A DNA stretch of 64,000 nucleotides from Myxococcales bacterium (GCA_021806645.1 JAJZQX010000006.1:124001-188000), one strand, 5' to 3'. Positions 1 to 11,905 are shown, counted from the first letter of the stretch. Notes: generated from the sequence alone by a model not told the origin. Made by a program: numbers and translations.

Positions 1-2295
1 GGCCTCGACGAAGTCCTGCTGCTCCTTGCGCTTCTTCTCGTAGATGCGCCGGTAGTCGGCCTCGTCGCGGATGATGTAGGGCGTGAGGAAGAGCAGGAGG
101 TTGGTCTTCTGCTTGGTGGTCGAGGTGTCGCGGAAGAGCCAGCCGAGGATGGGGATGCTGCCGAGGAACGGCACCTTCTTCACCGAGTGGATGGTGCGCT
201 CCTGCATCAGGCCGCCGATGACGATGGTGGACTGATCCCGCGCCACGATCTCGGTCTTGATGGTCCGCTTGGACGTGGTCGGGCCCAGTACCGGGTCGGT
301 GGAGGCGATCTCCTCGGTCTGCTCGTCCACCAGCAGCTTGACGCTGTCGCCCTCGCCGATCTGCGGCTTGATCTTGACGCGCAGCTCGACCGGCTGGCGC
401 TGGATGGGCGTGGCGAAGGGGTTGAAGCCGCCGCTCAGGCCGCCGCCGAGCAGCCCACCAAGGGCGGAGCTGCTGGCGCCGGTGCCGCTGGTGAGCAGGC
501 TGGAAAGGCCGGGCGAGGTGGTCGCCGCCTGGAACGGCACGGTCTGGCCCACCGTGATCTCGGCCTCCCCGTTGTCGGCCGCCAGCAGGGTCGGCGTCGA
601 GAGCACGTTGACGTCGGACGACTTCTGCAGCGCCTGGATCATGACCCCCATGTTGGGGATGTTGAGGCCGAGGTCCTTCAAGGCCGCCGAGGTGGGGCCC
701 GCGAAGCCGGTGAGGAAGCCGCCCAGCGAGATCAGGTTCATGGCGTTGCCCATCACGCCAAGCGTGTTGACTCGCCCCGGCGAGGACGCGATGGGGATGA
801 AACCGGTCCCGTCCTTGGTCGTCACCGGCACCGCGCCGTGCATGCCGACGCCGAAGACCGAGTCGTTGGTGAGGTTCACCTCCATGATCACGGCCTCGAC
901 GAAGACCTGGCGGCGGGGGCGGTCGAGCTTCTCGATCAGCCGCCGGACGGTGACGATGTCGGCGCCGCTGGCCTGCACCACCAGCGCGTTCTGCGTCTTG
1001 TCGGCGGTGATCTTCACCTCGCCGGTGAAGAGCTCGGCGGAGGCGGCGGCCCCGCCGCCGGCAAACCCGGTCGGGCGGGCCATGCCCGGCGGGCCGGGCA
1101 GCGGGGGCGCCGCGGCGCCCGGAGCGGTCTTGCCCGGCTTGCCCTGCGACAGGTTGGACAGCGTGGTGGCGAGATCCTCGGCGCTGGAGTTCTTGAGGAA
1201 GATGACGTGGATGCCGCCGCTCTCGGCGGTCGGCACGTCGAGCTGCTGCACCACCTCCATGATCCGCTCGAAGCTCTTCTCGTCGGAGATGACGATGAGC
1301 TTGTTGGTCCGCTCGTCGGCGATCACCTTGGTGATCTGCATCTCCACGCCGGCGCCGTGGGCGGCGGCCAGGTTCTGCGCGGGGACCCCGGGCTGTGGAA
1401 CCCCCGGCGCGGGCCGGAACGGCGTCGAGATGAGGGGGCGCCGACCGGGCCTGCCGGGAGCGCCGGCGGCCTGCCCGAAGATCTGGTTCACCTTGTCGGC
1501 GATCTCCTTGACCGGCGCGTAGCGGATCTGCACCAGCTTCACCAGCTCGCCGCCGCCGGCCCTGTCGATCGACTCGATCAGCCTCTCGATCCGCCGGATG
1601 TTGACGCCCGAGTCGGTGATGAGCAGCAGGTCGGGCGGGACGGCCTGCAGGTCGGCACCCTGCGGGGAGATGAAGTTGCCCATGATGCCGCGCATCTGGT
1701 CGGCGTCGGCGTACTTGAGCCGGATGATCTTGGTGATGGGCTGCTCGGTGCCAGGCGTCGCGGCACCGTCGGTGGTGTAGGTCGGGATGGGCGTCTTCTT
1801 GGCGTCGCCGGTCCGGATCAGCTTCCAGTACCGACCGGTCTGGTAGAGGGCGATGCCGTTGGAGGAGAGCGCCGCCAGGAAGGCGGCGTAGGCCTCGTAG
1901 GCGGTGACCGGCGTCTTGGAGAGGAGGGTGATCTTCCCCTTGGCCACGTCGTCGCTGTAGATGAAGTTGCGGCACGTCCAGCGGCTGGCCTGCTCCAGGA
2001 CGTCTACGATGTCGGCCTTGGAGAAGGAGAGCATGAAGCGCCCCCGGATGGGCGTGCACTTGGTGTCGGTCCGGGGCGGCGCGACCTGTGGGCCGGCGGG
2101 CGCGGCGGCCGGGGCGGCTGGCGGCGTGGCCTGCGGCGGGGCTGGACGCGGGGGCAGGTTCTGGGCGTTGGCGCCCGGCTGGACCGCCGGCGGCGGACGC
2201 AGCCCGGGGGCAGCGCCCGGGAACGGGGGCCGGGTTGGCACCTGGGCCATCACCAGCGCGGGGCCGAGGAGGATCGTGGCGAGGAGGGTTCGCAT
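1..2295 (-). CDS. gspD: Type II secretion system secretin GspD (3' end beyond window edge)
   Basis: Outer-membrane secretin that forms the exit channel of the type II secretion system. The minus-strand reading frame is open from an ATG at 2295 to base 1 (765 codons) and lacks only a short C-terminus. An N-terminal signal peptide (MRTLLATILLGPALVMAQ) is followed by a Pro/Ala-rich linker, then N0-, N1- and N2/N3-type ring domains. The C-terminal secretin domain carries the family hallmark VPFLGSIPILGWLFR and then LLLFLTPYIIRDEADYRR. It starts 15 bases after the gspC stop, so the two genes are cotranscribed. The N1/N2 loops contain Gly/Pro-rich stretches. The upstream sigma54 promoter and the neighbouring response regulator suggest activated, conditional expression. 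Family assignment is secure; the exact C-terminus is unseen. Confidence 0.93.
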   Translation of the reverse strand, partial: MRTLLATILLGPALVMAQVPTRPPFPGAAPGLRPPPAVQPGANAQNLPPRPAPPQATPPAAPAAAPAGPQVAPPRTDTKCTPIRGRFMLSFSKADIVDVLEQASRWTCRNFIYSDDVAKGKITLLSKTPVTAYEAYAAFLAALSSNGIALYQTGRYWKLIRTGDAKKTPIPTYTTDGAATPGTEQPITKIIRLKYADADQMRGIMGNFISPQGADLQAVPPDLLLITDSGVNIRRIERLIESIDRAGGGELVKLVQIRYAPVKEIADKVNQIFGQAAGAPGRPGRRPLISTPFRPAPGVPQPGVPAQNLAAAHGAGVEMQITKVIADERTNKLIVISDEKSFERIMEVVQQLDVPTAESGGIHVIFLKNSSAEDLATTLSNLSQGKPGKTAPGAAAPPLPGPPGMARPTGFAGGGAAASAELFTGEVKITADKTQNALVVQASGADIVTVRRLIEKLDRPRRQVFVEAVIMEVNLTNDSVFGVGMHGAVPVTTKDGTGFIPIASSPGRVNTLGVMGNAMNLISLGGFLTGFAGPTSAALKDLGLNIPNMGVMIQALQKSSDVNVLSTPTLLAADNGEAEITVGQTVPFQAATTSPGLSSLLTSGTGASSSALGGLLGGGLSGGFNPFATPIQRQPVELRVKIKPQIGEGDSVKLLVDEQTEEIASTDPVLGPTTSKRTIKTEIVARDQSTIVIGGLMQERTIHSVKKVPFLGSIPILGWLFRDTSTTKQKTNLLLFLTPYIIRDEADYRRIYEKKRKEQQDFVEA

Positions 2296-2310
2296 GAAGG
2301 GGTCCACCGT

Positions 2311-3294
2311 CTACGGGGTGATGCTGTAGTCCTTCTTGATGTTCTGACCGCCGCGGTCCAGCTCCAGGGTGACGTGGCTCGCCTCGCGCAGCTTCTGGTA
2401 GATCTCGAGGGCCTTGTCCGGCGAGTTGATCTCGTAGCCGTTGATGCGGGTGATGACGTCGCCGTTCTCGATCCCGATCGACGAGTAGAGCGAGCCGGGC
2501 TGGATCTGGAACAACCTGAAGCCGTTGGCGACGCCGTTCTTGAAGCTGGGGACCAGGCGGGCCTGGGTGGCCAGCGTGTTCAGGTTGGAGAGCGACGACT
2601 CGATGACCGCCTTGTCGATCTCGTAGCGGGTGTCGTTGAGCTTGCGGACCCCGTCGAGCTGGCCGCCGGGCGGGCGCGCCATGGCGGGTCGCCCCGGCAG
2701 CTGCGCGACCCCGATGTTGAGGTTGCCCTCGGCGGCGCCGGCTCCGGCGTCGGCGTCCAGGTACTCCTTGGTGCCGCCGTTGCAGATCACCGCCACGATC
2801 TTGAAGGCGTTGCCGGTGGCGTCGCCGTCGTCGCGCAAGCGCTCGACGCCGAGCAGCGTGGCCCCGCCGAATTCCTCCCCCACGCCGAGCACGCGCGACT
2901 CCCGCGTGGAGGCGTCGGCCAGCGTCACCAGCGAGGCCGCCGGGTTCTCGGCCAGCACCGACACCACCAGCTGGAGCCGCAGGTCGCTCTTCACCGGCCG
3001 TGCGGCCTTGTCGCCGCAGGTCTGCGGGCGGGCGGGGGCGCTGGCGGCGGCGGCGAGGTCGGCGGCCTTGGGCGGCTCTACGCCGATGAGCCGGTAGAGC
3101 CGGTCCACGTCGAGGTTGGTGGCGAGGACCGGGCGCGGCGGTGGAGCCGAGAGCGCGCCCGCGTCGGCCCGCGGCCTGGGCCGGACGGCGGCGCCCACCA
3201 CCGTGTTGACGGTGCGGGCAACGACCAGGGCCCCCGCGAGGAGCAGGGCGAGGGTCGCGGTCCAGGCGTACTTGCGGAAGAAGAGGTCGAGCAT
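2311..3294 (-). CDS. gspC: Type II secretion system inner-membrane protein GspC with PDZ domain
   Basis: GspC links the inner-membrane platform to the secretin and helps select substrates. The 327-residue protein has a short cytoplasmic N-terminus, one transmembrane helix (about residues 10-30, ATLALLLAGALVVARTVN), a periplasmic homology region (about 95-190) and a C-terminal PDZ domain (about 245-327) with the typical GDVITRINGYEINSPDKALEIYQ segment. Length and order match the family. The ATG at 3294 starts just before the membrane anchor. No convincing Shine-Dalgarno precedes it, and the predicted sigma54 start point would leave a leader of only about 10 bases, so initiation may be nearly leaderless. 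It is directly followed by gspD. Confidence 0.92.
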   Translation of the reverse strand: MLDLFFRKYAWTATLALLLAGALVVARTVNTVVGAAVRPRPRADAGALSAPPPRPVLATNLDVDRLYRLIGVEPPKAADLAAAASAPARPQTCGDKAARPVKSDLRLQLVVSVLAENPAASLVTLADASTRESRVLGVGEEFGGATLLGVERLRDDGDATGNAFKIVAVICNGGTKEYLDADAGAGAAEGNLNIGVAQLPGRPAMARPPGGQLDGVRKLNDTRYEIDKAVIESSLSNLNTLATQARLVPSFKNGVANGFRLFQIQPGSLYSSIGIENGDVITRINGYEINSPDKALEIYQKLREASHVTLELDRGGQNIKKDYSITP

Positions 3295-3315
3295 GGGGTG
3301 CGAGAGCTTCGAGTG

Positions 3316-3331
3316 AGCAACCCACGTGCCA
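3316..3331 (-). promoter_or_regulatory. Sigma54 (-24/-12) promoter of gspC-gspD
   Basis: The minus strand reads TGGCACGTGGGTTGCT. This matches the sigma54 consensus TGGCACRNNNNTTGCW at every defined position. It lies 22 bases upstream of the gspC ATG, so transcription should start near 3305. Such promoters need an enhancer-binding activator, and one is encoded immediately upstream (3474-4892). Confidence 0.82.
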
Positions 3332-3424
3332 TCGAGTGGCTCGGATCGGCCGGCTCAACCAGTCGATTCCACGCCTGTTTCGCGGAGGTCCTCCGAGTCC
3401 AGCCGGCTGGTCGCGGCGGCCCTC

Positions 3425-3475
3425 GCCAAATTGGCAAAGCCGCCCCGCCTCTCCGCGGTGTGCCGCCAAATTGTC
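3425..3475. promoter_or_regulatory. Paired dyad sites, candidate enhancer for the sigma54 activator
   Basis: Two copies of CGCCAAATTG (3424-3433 and 3464-3473) lie 40 bp apart, close to four helical turns. Each is centred on a dyad: GCCAA-A-TTGGC at 3425-3435 and the near copy GCCAAATTGTC at 3465-3475. They sit about 125 and 165 bases upstream of the predicted gspC start point, the usual range for NtrC-type enhancers. The distal one overlaps the stop codon of the activator gene. The regulatory role is inferred. Confidence 0.55.
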
Positions 3476-4892
3476 AGTCCGGTTCCTCGGCACCGCCGCC
3501 GGGACGCTCGACCAGCCTGCCCGCCTCGTCGCGGTCGAGCTTCCGGTAGATGGTGCGCGGCGCGATGCCGAGGATCTGGGCTGCCAGGGTCTTGTCGCCC
3601 CGGGTCTGGCGCAGGGTCTCGCGGATGACCAGCCGCTCGACCTCGTCCATGGGCGTGCCCGGCGGGATGGTGAGCGCGGTGGGCGTACCCGTCGCCGGCC
3701 CCGGGCCCGACCAGGCGCGCCGCAGCCCCTCGGGCAGGTCCCCCACCTCCACCAGCTCGCCGCGTGCCAGGATCACCGCCCGCTCCACGGCGTGGAGCAG
3801 TTCGCGGACGTTGCCTGGCCAGGGCGCGGACTCCAGCGCCGCCAGCGCCGCGGGCGTGAAGCCGGTGACGCGCCTGTGGTTGGCCTCCGCCAGCCGGCGC
3901 AGGAACGCGGCGGCCAGCATCGGGATGTCCTCGGGCCGCTCGCGGAGGGGCGGCAGCCGCACCGTAACCACGTCGAGCCGGTAGAAGAGATCCTCGCGGA
4001 ACCGGCCGGCCTTCACGTCGGCGCTGAGCTCGCGGTTGGTGGCGGTGATGATGCGGGTGTCGACCTGCACCGGCTCGGTGCCGCCCAGCCGGTCCACGAC
4101 GCCATCCTGCAGGACCCGCAGCAGCTTCACCTGCACCGCCGCCGACAGCTCGCCGATCTCGTCGAGGAAGAGCGTGCCGCCGTGGGCGCGCTCGAAGCGT
4201 CCCTCCTTGCGGCCGGCGGCGCCGGTGAAGGCCCCCTTCTCGTGGCCGAACAGCTCCGACTCGAGCAGGCTCTCCGGGATGGCGGCGCAGTTGACGGCCA
4301 CGAACGGGCCGCGGGACCGGGCCGAGCGATCGTGGACGAGCCGGGCCGCCAGCTCCTTGCCGGTCCCGCTCTCGCCCACCAGCAGCACGAAGGCGTTGGT
4401 CGGCGCCACCTGCCGCAGCGTCTCCAGCACGGCCCGGAAGGCCGGCGCGGAGCCGAGCAGCCCACCCTCGCCGCCCGGCTCGAGCGCGGCCAGCCGCGCC
4501 CGCAGCTCGCGGTTCTCGGCCACCAGCGACGACTTCTCCAGCGCCTGCCGCACGCTCTTCACCACCGCCTGCCGCTTGAGCGGCTTGGTGATGAAGTCGT
4601 AGGCGCCCTCCTTCATGGCGGCGACCGCCGACTCGACGGTGCCGTAGGCGGTCATCAGCACCACCTCGATCTCCGGCGACACGGCCTTGAGCGCGCGCAG
4701 CAGCGCCTCGCCGCCCATCCCAGGCATCATCAGGTCGGTGACCACCACCGAGGGGTGCTCCCGCCGCGCCACCTCGAGCGCCTCGGCGCTGGAGGTGGCC
4801 TGCGCGACGCGCCAGCCCTCGCGCTCGAAGATCTTGCCGAGCGACTCGAGGTTGGGGCGCTCGTCGTCGACGATCAGGACGAGTGGCGTCAC
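3474..4892 (-). CDS. NtrC-family sigma54-dependent response regulator
   Basis: DNA-binding activator of sigma54 promoters controlled by phosphorylation. From the GTG at 4892 it has a receiver domain (phospho-acceptor D53 in VVVTDLMMPG, T81, K103), a linker coiled coil (about 115-135), a central AAA+ domain with Walker A GESGTGKE (173-180) and the sigma54-contact loop GAFTGA (220-225), and a C-terminal Fis-type helix-turn-helix ending in TLAAQILGIAPRTIYRKL. An in-frame ATG at 4907 would add five residues; the GTG gives the usual MTPLVLIVDDE beginning. No histidine kinase gene is adjacent. Its stop codon abuts the paired dyads ahead of gspC, which makes gspC-gspD its most obvious target (inference). 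Confidence 0.93.
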   Translation of the reverse strand: MTPLVLIVDDERPNLESLGKIFEREGWRVAQATSSAEALEVARREHPSVVVTDLMMPGMGGEALLRALKAVSPEIEVVLMTAYGTVESAVAAMKEGAYDFITKPLKRQAVVKSVRQALEKSSLVAENRELRARLAALEPGGEGGLLGSAPAFRAVLETLRQVAPTNAFVLLVGESGTGKELAARLVHDRSARSRGPFVAVNCAAIPESLLESELFGHEKGAFTGAAGRKEGRFERAHGGTLFLDEIGELSAAVQVKLLRVLQDGVVDRLGGTEPVQVDTRIITATNRELSADVKAGRFREDLFYRLDVVTVRLPPLRERPEDIPMLAAAFLRRLAEANHRRVTGFTPAALAALESAPWPGNVRELLHAVERAVILARGELVEVGDLPEGLRRAWSGPGPATGTPTALTIPPGTPMDEVERLVIRETLRQTRGDKTLAAQILGIAPRTIYRKLDRDEAGRLVERPGGGAEEPD

Positions 4893-4916
4893 TCGCCCAT
4901 CATACACCGCGGCTTC

Positions 4917-5108
4917 TCAGGGAGCCCGGACCGGGCCGGCGGGCGTGGCCGTGGCGGGCGGTTGGGCGCCGAAGGCCTGGCGGAGTTCCCCGCCGAAGAC
5001 CGCCACCGCGCCACCGGCGGCCAGCGCCAGGAAGCCGACCAGCAACACCAGCTCGGCGAGCCCCCGCCGGGAGGGAGGGGCGGGGGGGTCGGTGGGATCG
5101 AGCGTCAC
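4917..5108 (-). CDS. Small single-pass membrane protein, weakly Flp-pilin-like
   Basis: Short frame of 63 residues from a GTG at 5108, ending 24 bases before the response regulator and in the same direction, so possibly its operon partner. The sequence is a Pro-rich N-terminus, one hydrophobic helix (about 17-42, LAELVLLVGFLALAAGGAVAVFGGEL) and an Ala/Pro-rich tail. The run RGLAELVLLVGFLALAAGGA, then a glycine and QAFG, recalls Flp-type pilins, but the Glu is not at the standard distance after a cleavage Gly. I do not recognise the family. The gene is supported by position and by a plausible membrane segment only. Confidence 0.45.
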   Translation of the reverse strand: MTLDPTDPPAPPSRRGLAELVLLVGFLALAAGGAVAVFGGELRQAFGAQPPATATPAGPVRAP

Positions 5109-5168
5109 GGCCCGACGATGCGACGGCGGCTCAGCCTCGTCAAGGCGGGCGCGGGCCCGGAACGACGA

Positions 5169-5190
5169 ACGGCGCCCCGGGGGGCGCCGT
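5169..5190 (-). terminator. Intrinsic terminator after rpmE
   Basis: A perfect 9-bp stem (ACGGCGCCC / GGGCGCCGT, 5169-5177 with 5182-5190) with a 4-base loop lies 30 bases past the rpmE stop. On the minus strand it is followed by TCGTCGTT, a weak T-rich tail. Confidence 0.55.
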
Positions 5191-5219
5191 CCATGGCCGA
5201 CCGCGAAGCGAGGCCAGTC

Positions 5220-5606
5220 CTACTCGGCGGCCGGGGCCTCGGCGGCCGGGGTCTCGGCGGGCGCCTCGGCGGCGGCCACCGCCTTCTTCGGCTTGGTGGC
5301 GTTGACCTTGGCCCGCTTGGCGGCGCGGTTCTCGCCGGCATCGCCCTTCTTGGCCGCCGCGGCCGGCGCGGCCTTCTTGACCGGGGCCGCGCTCACCGTC
5401 GCCGAGGAGGCGTTGCCGTAGCGGTTCTTGAACTTCTCGATGCGCCCCGCGGTGTCCATGATCTTCTGCTTGCCCGTGAAGAACGGGTGGCAGGCGGCGC
5501 AGATCTCCACGTGGAAGTCGCCGCGCACGGAGCGGGTCACGATCTCGTTGCCGCAGGCGCAGAGCACCTTGGCCGGCTTGTACTCGGGGTGGATGCCTTC
5601 CTTCAT
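5220..5606 (-). CDS. rpmE: 50S ribosomal protein L31 with Ala/Lys-rich C-terminal extension
   Basis: Large-subunit ribosomal protein bL31, a bridge to the small subunit. The start [19 protein letters not shown] (ATG 5606) is preceded by AGGAG at good distance, so the upstream in-frame ATG at 5633 is rejected. Four cysteines (CAC...CAAC) show the zinc-binding C+ form. The L31 core ends near residue 70 (KFKNRYGN). It is followed by about 58 residues rich in Ala, Lys and Glu, so the protein is nearly twice the usual length (128 residues). The gene lies downstream of rho, a common pairing, but has its own promoter at 5681-5709 and its own terminator. Confidence 0.93.
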   Translation of the reverse strand: MKEGIHPEYKPAKVLCACGNEIVTRSVRGDFHVEICAACHPFFTGKQKIMDTAGRIEKFKNRYGNASSATVSAAPVKKAAPAAAAKKGDAGENRAAKRAKVNATKPKKAVAAAEAPAETPAAEAPAAE

Positions 5607-5680
5607 GACGTCCTTCTCCTGGGCCGCTTGCACCGCGCCGATGGGCGGCGGTGGTCCGGGCCCGGCTATGGGAACCGCGG

Positions 5681-5709
5681 GATCTAGTCGGATCGGGTGC
5701 TTGCGTCAA
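5681..5709 (-). promoter_or_regulatory. Sigma70-type promoter of rpmE
   Basis: The minus strand has TTGACG (5709-5704), a 17-base spacer and TAGATC (5686-5681). A start near 5674 would give a leader of about 68 bases before the rpmE ATG. Spacing is ideal, with 5/6 and 3/6 matches to consensus. Confidence 0.55.
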
Positions 5710-5742
5710 CCCCCGGCACCCCCGGCGGGGTCCGCGGCGACC

Positions 5743-7056
5743 CTACTTGTTGCCGCCGCCCGCCACCATCATCCGGAAGAACTCGTCGTGGTTCTTCACC
5801 TGGCGGAACTTGTCGAGCATGAACTTCATGGCCTCGACATTGTCGAGCCCGTTCAGGATGGTCTGGCGCAGGATGTAGATCTTGGAGAGCCAGTCGGGCG
5901 GCAGCAGCAGCTCCTCCTTGCGCGTGCCGCTCTTGCCGATGTCCATGCAGGGGAAGATCCGCTTCTCCATCAGCTTCCGATCCAGCACGATCTCGGAGTT
6001 GCCGGTCCCCTTGAACTCCTCGAAGATCACCTCGTCCATGCGGCTGCCGGTGTCCACCAGCGCGGTGCCGATGATGGTGAGCGACCCTCCCTCCTCGATG
6101 TTGCGGGCGGCCCCGAAGAAGCGCTTGGGCTTGTGGAGCGCGTTGGAGTCCACGCCGCCGGAGAGGATCTTGCCCGAAGGGGGCACGGTGGAGTTGTAGG
6201 CGCGGGCCAGCCGGGTGATCGAGTCGAGCAGGATCACCACGTCGCGCTTGTGCTCCACCAGCCGCCGCGCCTTCTCGATAACCATCTCGGCCACCTGGAC
6301 GTGGCGGGTGGCCGGCTCGTCGAAGGTGGAGGCGACCACCTCGCCCTTCACCGTCCGCTCCATGTCGGTCACCTCCTCGGGCCGCTCGTCGATGAGCAGC
6401 ACGATGAGCGTGACCTCGGGGTGGTTGGCGGTGATGGCGTGGGCCATGTGCTGCAGCAGCACCGTCTTGCCGGCGCGCGGCGGCGAGACCACCAGGCAGC
6501 GCTGCCCCTTGCCGATGGGCGAGAAGAGGTCCACCACGCGGGTGGTCATCTCGTTCGGGTCGTGCTCCAGCCGGAGCCGCTCCGTCGGGTAGAGCGGCGT
6601 CAGGTTGTCGAAGAGGACCTTGGCCTGGTTCTCCTCGGGCGGCGCGCCGTTGATGGTGTCGACCCGCAGCAGGGCGAAGTAGCGCTCGCCCTCCTTGGGC
6701 TGGCGGACGGTCCCGCGCAGCGTGTCGCCGGTGCGCAGGTTGAAGCGGCGGATCTGCGACGGCGAGACGTAGATGTCGTCGGGGCCGGGCAGGTAGCTGA
6801 AGTCCGGGCTGCGCAGGAAGCCGAAGCCGTCGGGCAGCACCTCCAGCGTCCCCTCGCCGCCGACCTCCATCTCCTCCTTCTTCTCCTCGGCCACCCTGGA
6901 GCGGGCGGTCAGGATCGCGAAGATCAGGTCCTGCTTCTTCAGCGAGCCGGCCCCCTCGACGTTGAGCTCGCGCGCCACGGCGGCCAGCTCGGCCACCTTC
7001 ATGTGCTTCAGGTCGGGGATGGAGGCGGAGGCGGGCGCGGCGGCTTCGGAAGACAT
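5743..7056 (-). CDS. rho: Transcription termination factor Rho
   Basis: Hexameric RNA helicase/ATPase that ends transcription. The 437-residue protein from the ATG at 7056 has a short Ser/Ala-rich lead, the Rho N-terminal helical domain (about 14-50, [19 protein letters not shown]), the RNA-binding cold-shock-like domain (about 58-130, [11 protein letters not shown]) and the RecA-type ATPase. The ATPase has Walker A SPPRAGKT and Walker [17 protein letters not shown], with the Q/R-loop region [25 protein letters not shown] split between them. The C-terminal segment [19 protein letters not shown] is typical. There is no long insertion of the kind seen in actinobacterial or some other GC-rich Rho proteins. 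The frame is open far upstream, but the conserved N-terminus fixes the start at 7056. Confidence 0.96.
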   Translation of the reverse strand: MSSEAAAPASASIPDLKHMKVAELAAVARELNVEGAGSLKKQDLIFAILTARSRVAEEKKEEMEVGGEGTLEVLPDGFGFLRSPDFSYLPGPDDIYVSPSQIRRFNLRTGDTLRGTVRQPKEGERYFALLRVDTINGAPPEENQAKVLFDNLTPLYPTERLRLEHDPNEMTTRVVDLFSPIGKGQRCLVVSPPRAGKTVLLQHMAHAITANHPEVTLIVLLIDERPEEVTDMERTVKGEVVASTFDEPATRHVQVAEMVIEKARRLVEHKRDVVILLDSITRLARAYNSTVPPSGKILSGGVDSNALHKPKRFFGAARNIEEGGSLTIIGTALVDTGSRMDEVIFEEFKGTGNSEIVLDRKLMEKRIFPCMDIGKSGTRKEELLLPPDWLSKIYILRQTILNGLDNVEAMKFMLDKFRQVKNHDEFFRMMVAGGGNK

Positions 7057-7143
7057 GTCGATGTCCGGAGGTGAAGCCAGGCGACTGGAAGCGCGGCGCT
7101 GGCTGGAGGATCGTCGCTCGGGAAGCGAGGAGGAGAGGGCTCG

Positions 7144-7172
7144 AACGTACGGCGGGGGACCGAAGGTGTCAA
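7144..7172 (-). promoter_or_regulatory. Sigma70-type promoter of rho
   Basis: On the minus strand a perfect -35 box TTGACA (7172-7167) is separated by 17 bases from TACGTT (7149-7144). The predicted start near 7137 leaves a leader of about 80 bases. Just upstream lie three 7-base tandem copies (cgcacct, cgcacct, cgcaccc; 7179-7199). Confidence 0.55.
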
Positions 7173-7275
7173 CGAGCCGCACCTCGCACCTCGCACCCAA
7201 CGTATGCATCAGGTGGCGTCCATGGCCACGTCGCGTGAATGGGGGACACGGGCCGGGTGGCTGGAAGGGAGTAAC

Positions 7276-8714
7276 ATGCGAACGAGCGCACCAAAGGGGG
7301 CGCAAGCGCCAATGGCCGGACCAACCGACGTCGTCATCGCTGGAACCAGGCCGTTCGCCCTCGCGCTCTTCGCGCCGGTCACCGAACGTGCGGGGAGCCG
7401 GCCACGCATCGCCCCCGAACCGTCGATGGCGATGACGCTCTGCGCGGACTCGAGCGGCGTCCTGGTGGTCGAGTACGAGCCGCGCTGGCTGCCGGCGCTC
7501 ACGCAGCTCCGCCGGGAGCAGCCCGGGCTCCGCGTGGTGGCGGCGCTCCCCCGTGGGCAGGAAGCGGCCGCGCTGTCGCTCGGTCCCCTCCAGATCGACG
7601 CCGTGCCCTGGGATGGACGGGCGGTGTCTGTGCTGCCGGCCATCGAGCGGGCCATCGGCGGGCCGAGCGTCGCCCCCACGGCGTCGCCGGCCGCGAAACC
7701 ACCGCCCCGGGGCAGCCCTCCACCAGAAGTGGCCGCCCCGGCCGCGCCGCGGCCCGAGGCCACGCCGACGCTCGATCTCTTCCACGATCTGGGCGGCACC
7801 GCCGCGACGCCGATCCCGGCCACCCTGGACGCCATCCCGGCCATGGCCCCGCCGGCGCGGGCGGGCGTCCCGGCCTGGCCCGCCACCGGCCCGAGCGCCG
7901 CCGAGGCCGAGCGGTCGCTGCGCGGCGCCATGGCCGGCGCCGTCGAGCTCACGTCGCTCCGCGCGGTGATCGAGCAGACGGTGGCGGGGCTCTCCCCCAT
8001 CGAGCGCGAGGTCTTCACCGGCGGCACCCTGGCCGTTGACGCCGAGTTGATCCGCCACGCCGCCGTGCTGCGCCTCCGCGTGGCGGCGGCGCTGGCCAGC
8101 CGCCCTCCGCCGGGCACCGCCATCGACGGCGAGGCCGTGGCCGAGCTGCTGTCGGAGATCGACGGGCTGCTCGGCGCCGTCAAGGGACTGCTGGAGGGCG
8201 CGCCGCCCGAGGCCAGGGTCTCGCTGGAGGCCATCCGGAACGCCATGGTGAAGGAGGCCGTCGACTTCTCGGAGGCCTGCCACGAGGTGGGCACGGCCGA
8301 GTTGCCGCTGGCGCCGGCCCCGGCCCGCCCCACCGGCCGCGCCGCCGCCGCCCGGGTGCTCTCGGTCCACGCGGGGCTCGGCGTCGAGGATCGCCCGGGG
8401 GAGCGGAGGCGGCGGGTGGTGCCGGTGGTCATCCTGGTGATGGTGCTGGCGCTCGGAGCCGGGTACCACGCCTGGAACTTCTACAGCGCGCCACCCAAGC
8501 AGCAGCCGGCCACCTTCGATGGGGCGCCGGCCGGGACCATGGCGGTGCAGAACGGCAAGGCCTACTTCCTGGTGGCGCTGCCGGGACAGACGGTGAACGC
8601 CGCCGAGCTGGAGGCCTACCGGCAGCGCGAGGCGCGGCGCGGGAACCAGGTGAGGGAGGTCGGCCCGGGAACCTGGATCATCGAACCGGCCCAGCCCGGC
8701 GGAGGAAGGAAACC

Positions 8715-8718
<4 letters not shown>
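7276..8718 (+). CDS. Uncharacterised single-pass membrane protein coupled to a pilin gene
   Basis: I do not recognise the family. The start at 7276 is chosen because GGAAGGGAG precedes the ATG; upstream in-frame ATGs lack this. The protein (480 residues) has an N-terminal part (about 50-140) with a mixed alpha/beta pattern reminiscent of a degenerate receiver-like fold ([22 protein letters not shown]). A Pro/Ala-rich linker (about 145-210) and a helical region (about 215-350) follow. One transmembrane helix comes after four arginines ([20 protein letters not shown], about 375-395), and the tail of about 85 residues is probably periplasmic. The stop overlaps the start of the pilin-like gene (ATGA), so the two are translationally coupled; a role with pilin assembly or regulation is an inference. 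Confidence 0.72.
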
Positions 8719-11717
<2,999 letters not shown>

Positions 11718-11905
11718 CGGACGCTTGCGCCCGGCGCCTCGTCGCGGCGGCTGGCGCGCGTCCCGTGACCCCCGGCCCGCCGCGGCGAAGTTGCGACCCG
11801 CGCGCCGCGCGTGGTACGCCCGCAGCCCTGCACGCCAGCCGCGACCCGCGGCCGGCGCCTCCCACGGCGGGTACCTGGCGGTTCGACTCCGCCGCCCGAC
11901 GGGCC

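Noticed and set aside
187-3549. A 1120-codon open frame on the plus strand opposite gspD and gspC
   Set aside because: Its product is low-complexity Gly/Arg/Leu/Asp sequence with no family features, and the opposite strand encodes clear GspD and GspC. Long antisense frames are expected at this GC content.
5743-8469. A 908-residue Rho with a long N-terminal extension
   Set aside because: The upstream part is the antisense of the 7276 gene and has Arg/Gly/His-rich composition. A promoter lies between, and the Rho N-domain starts at 7056.
11877-11893. tRNA T-arm-like sequence GGCGG-TTCGACT-CCGCC
   Set aside because: The stem-loop is perfect, but no matching acceptor 5' strand, D-arm or anticodon arm lies in the 80 bases upstream, and CCA is not correctly placed. 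Chance, or at most a relic.
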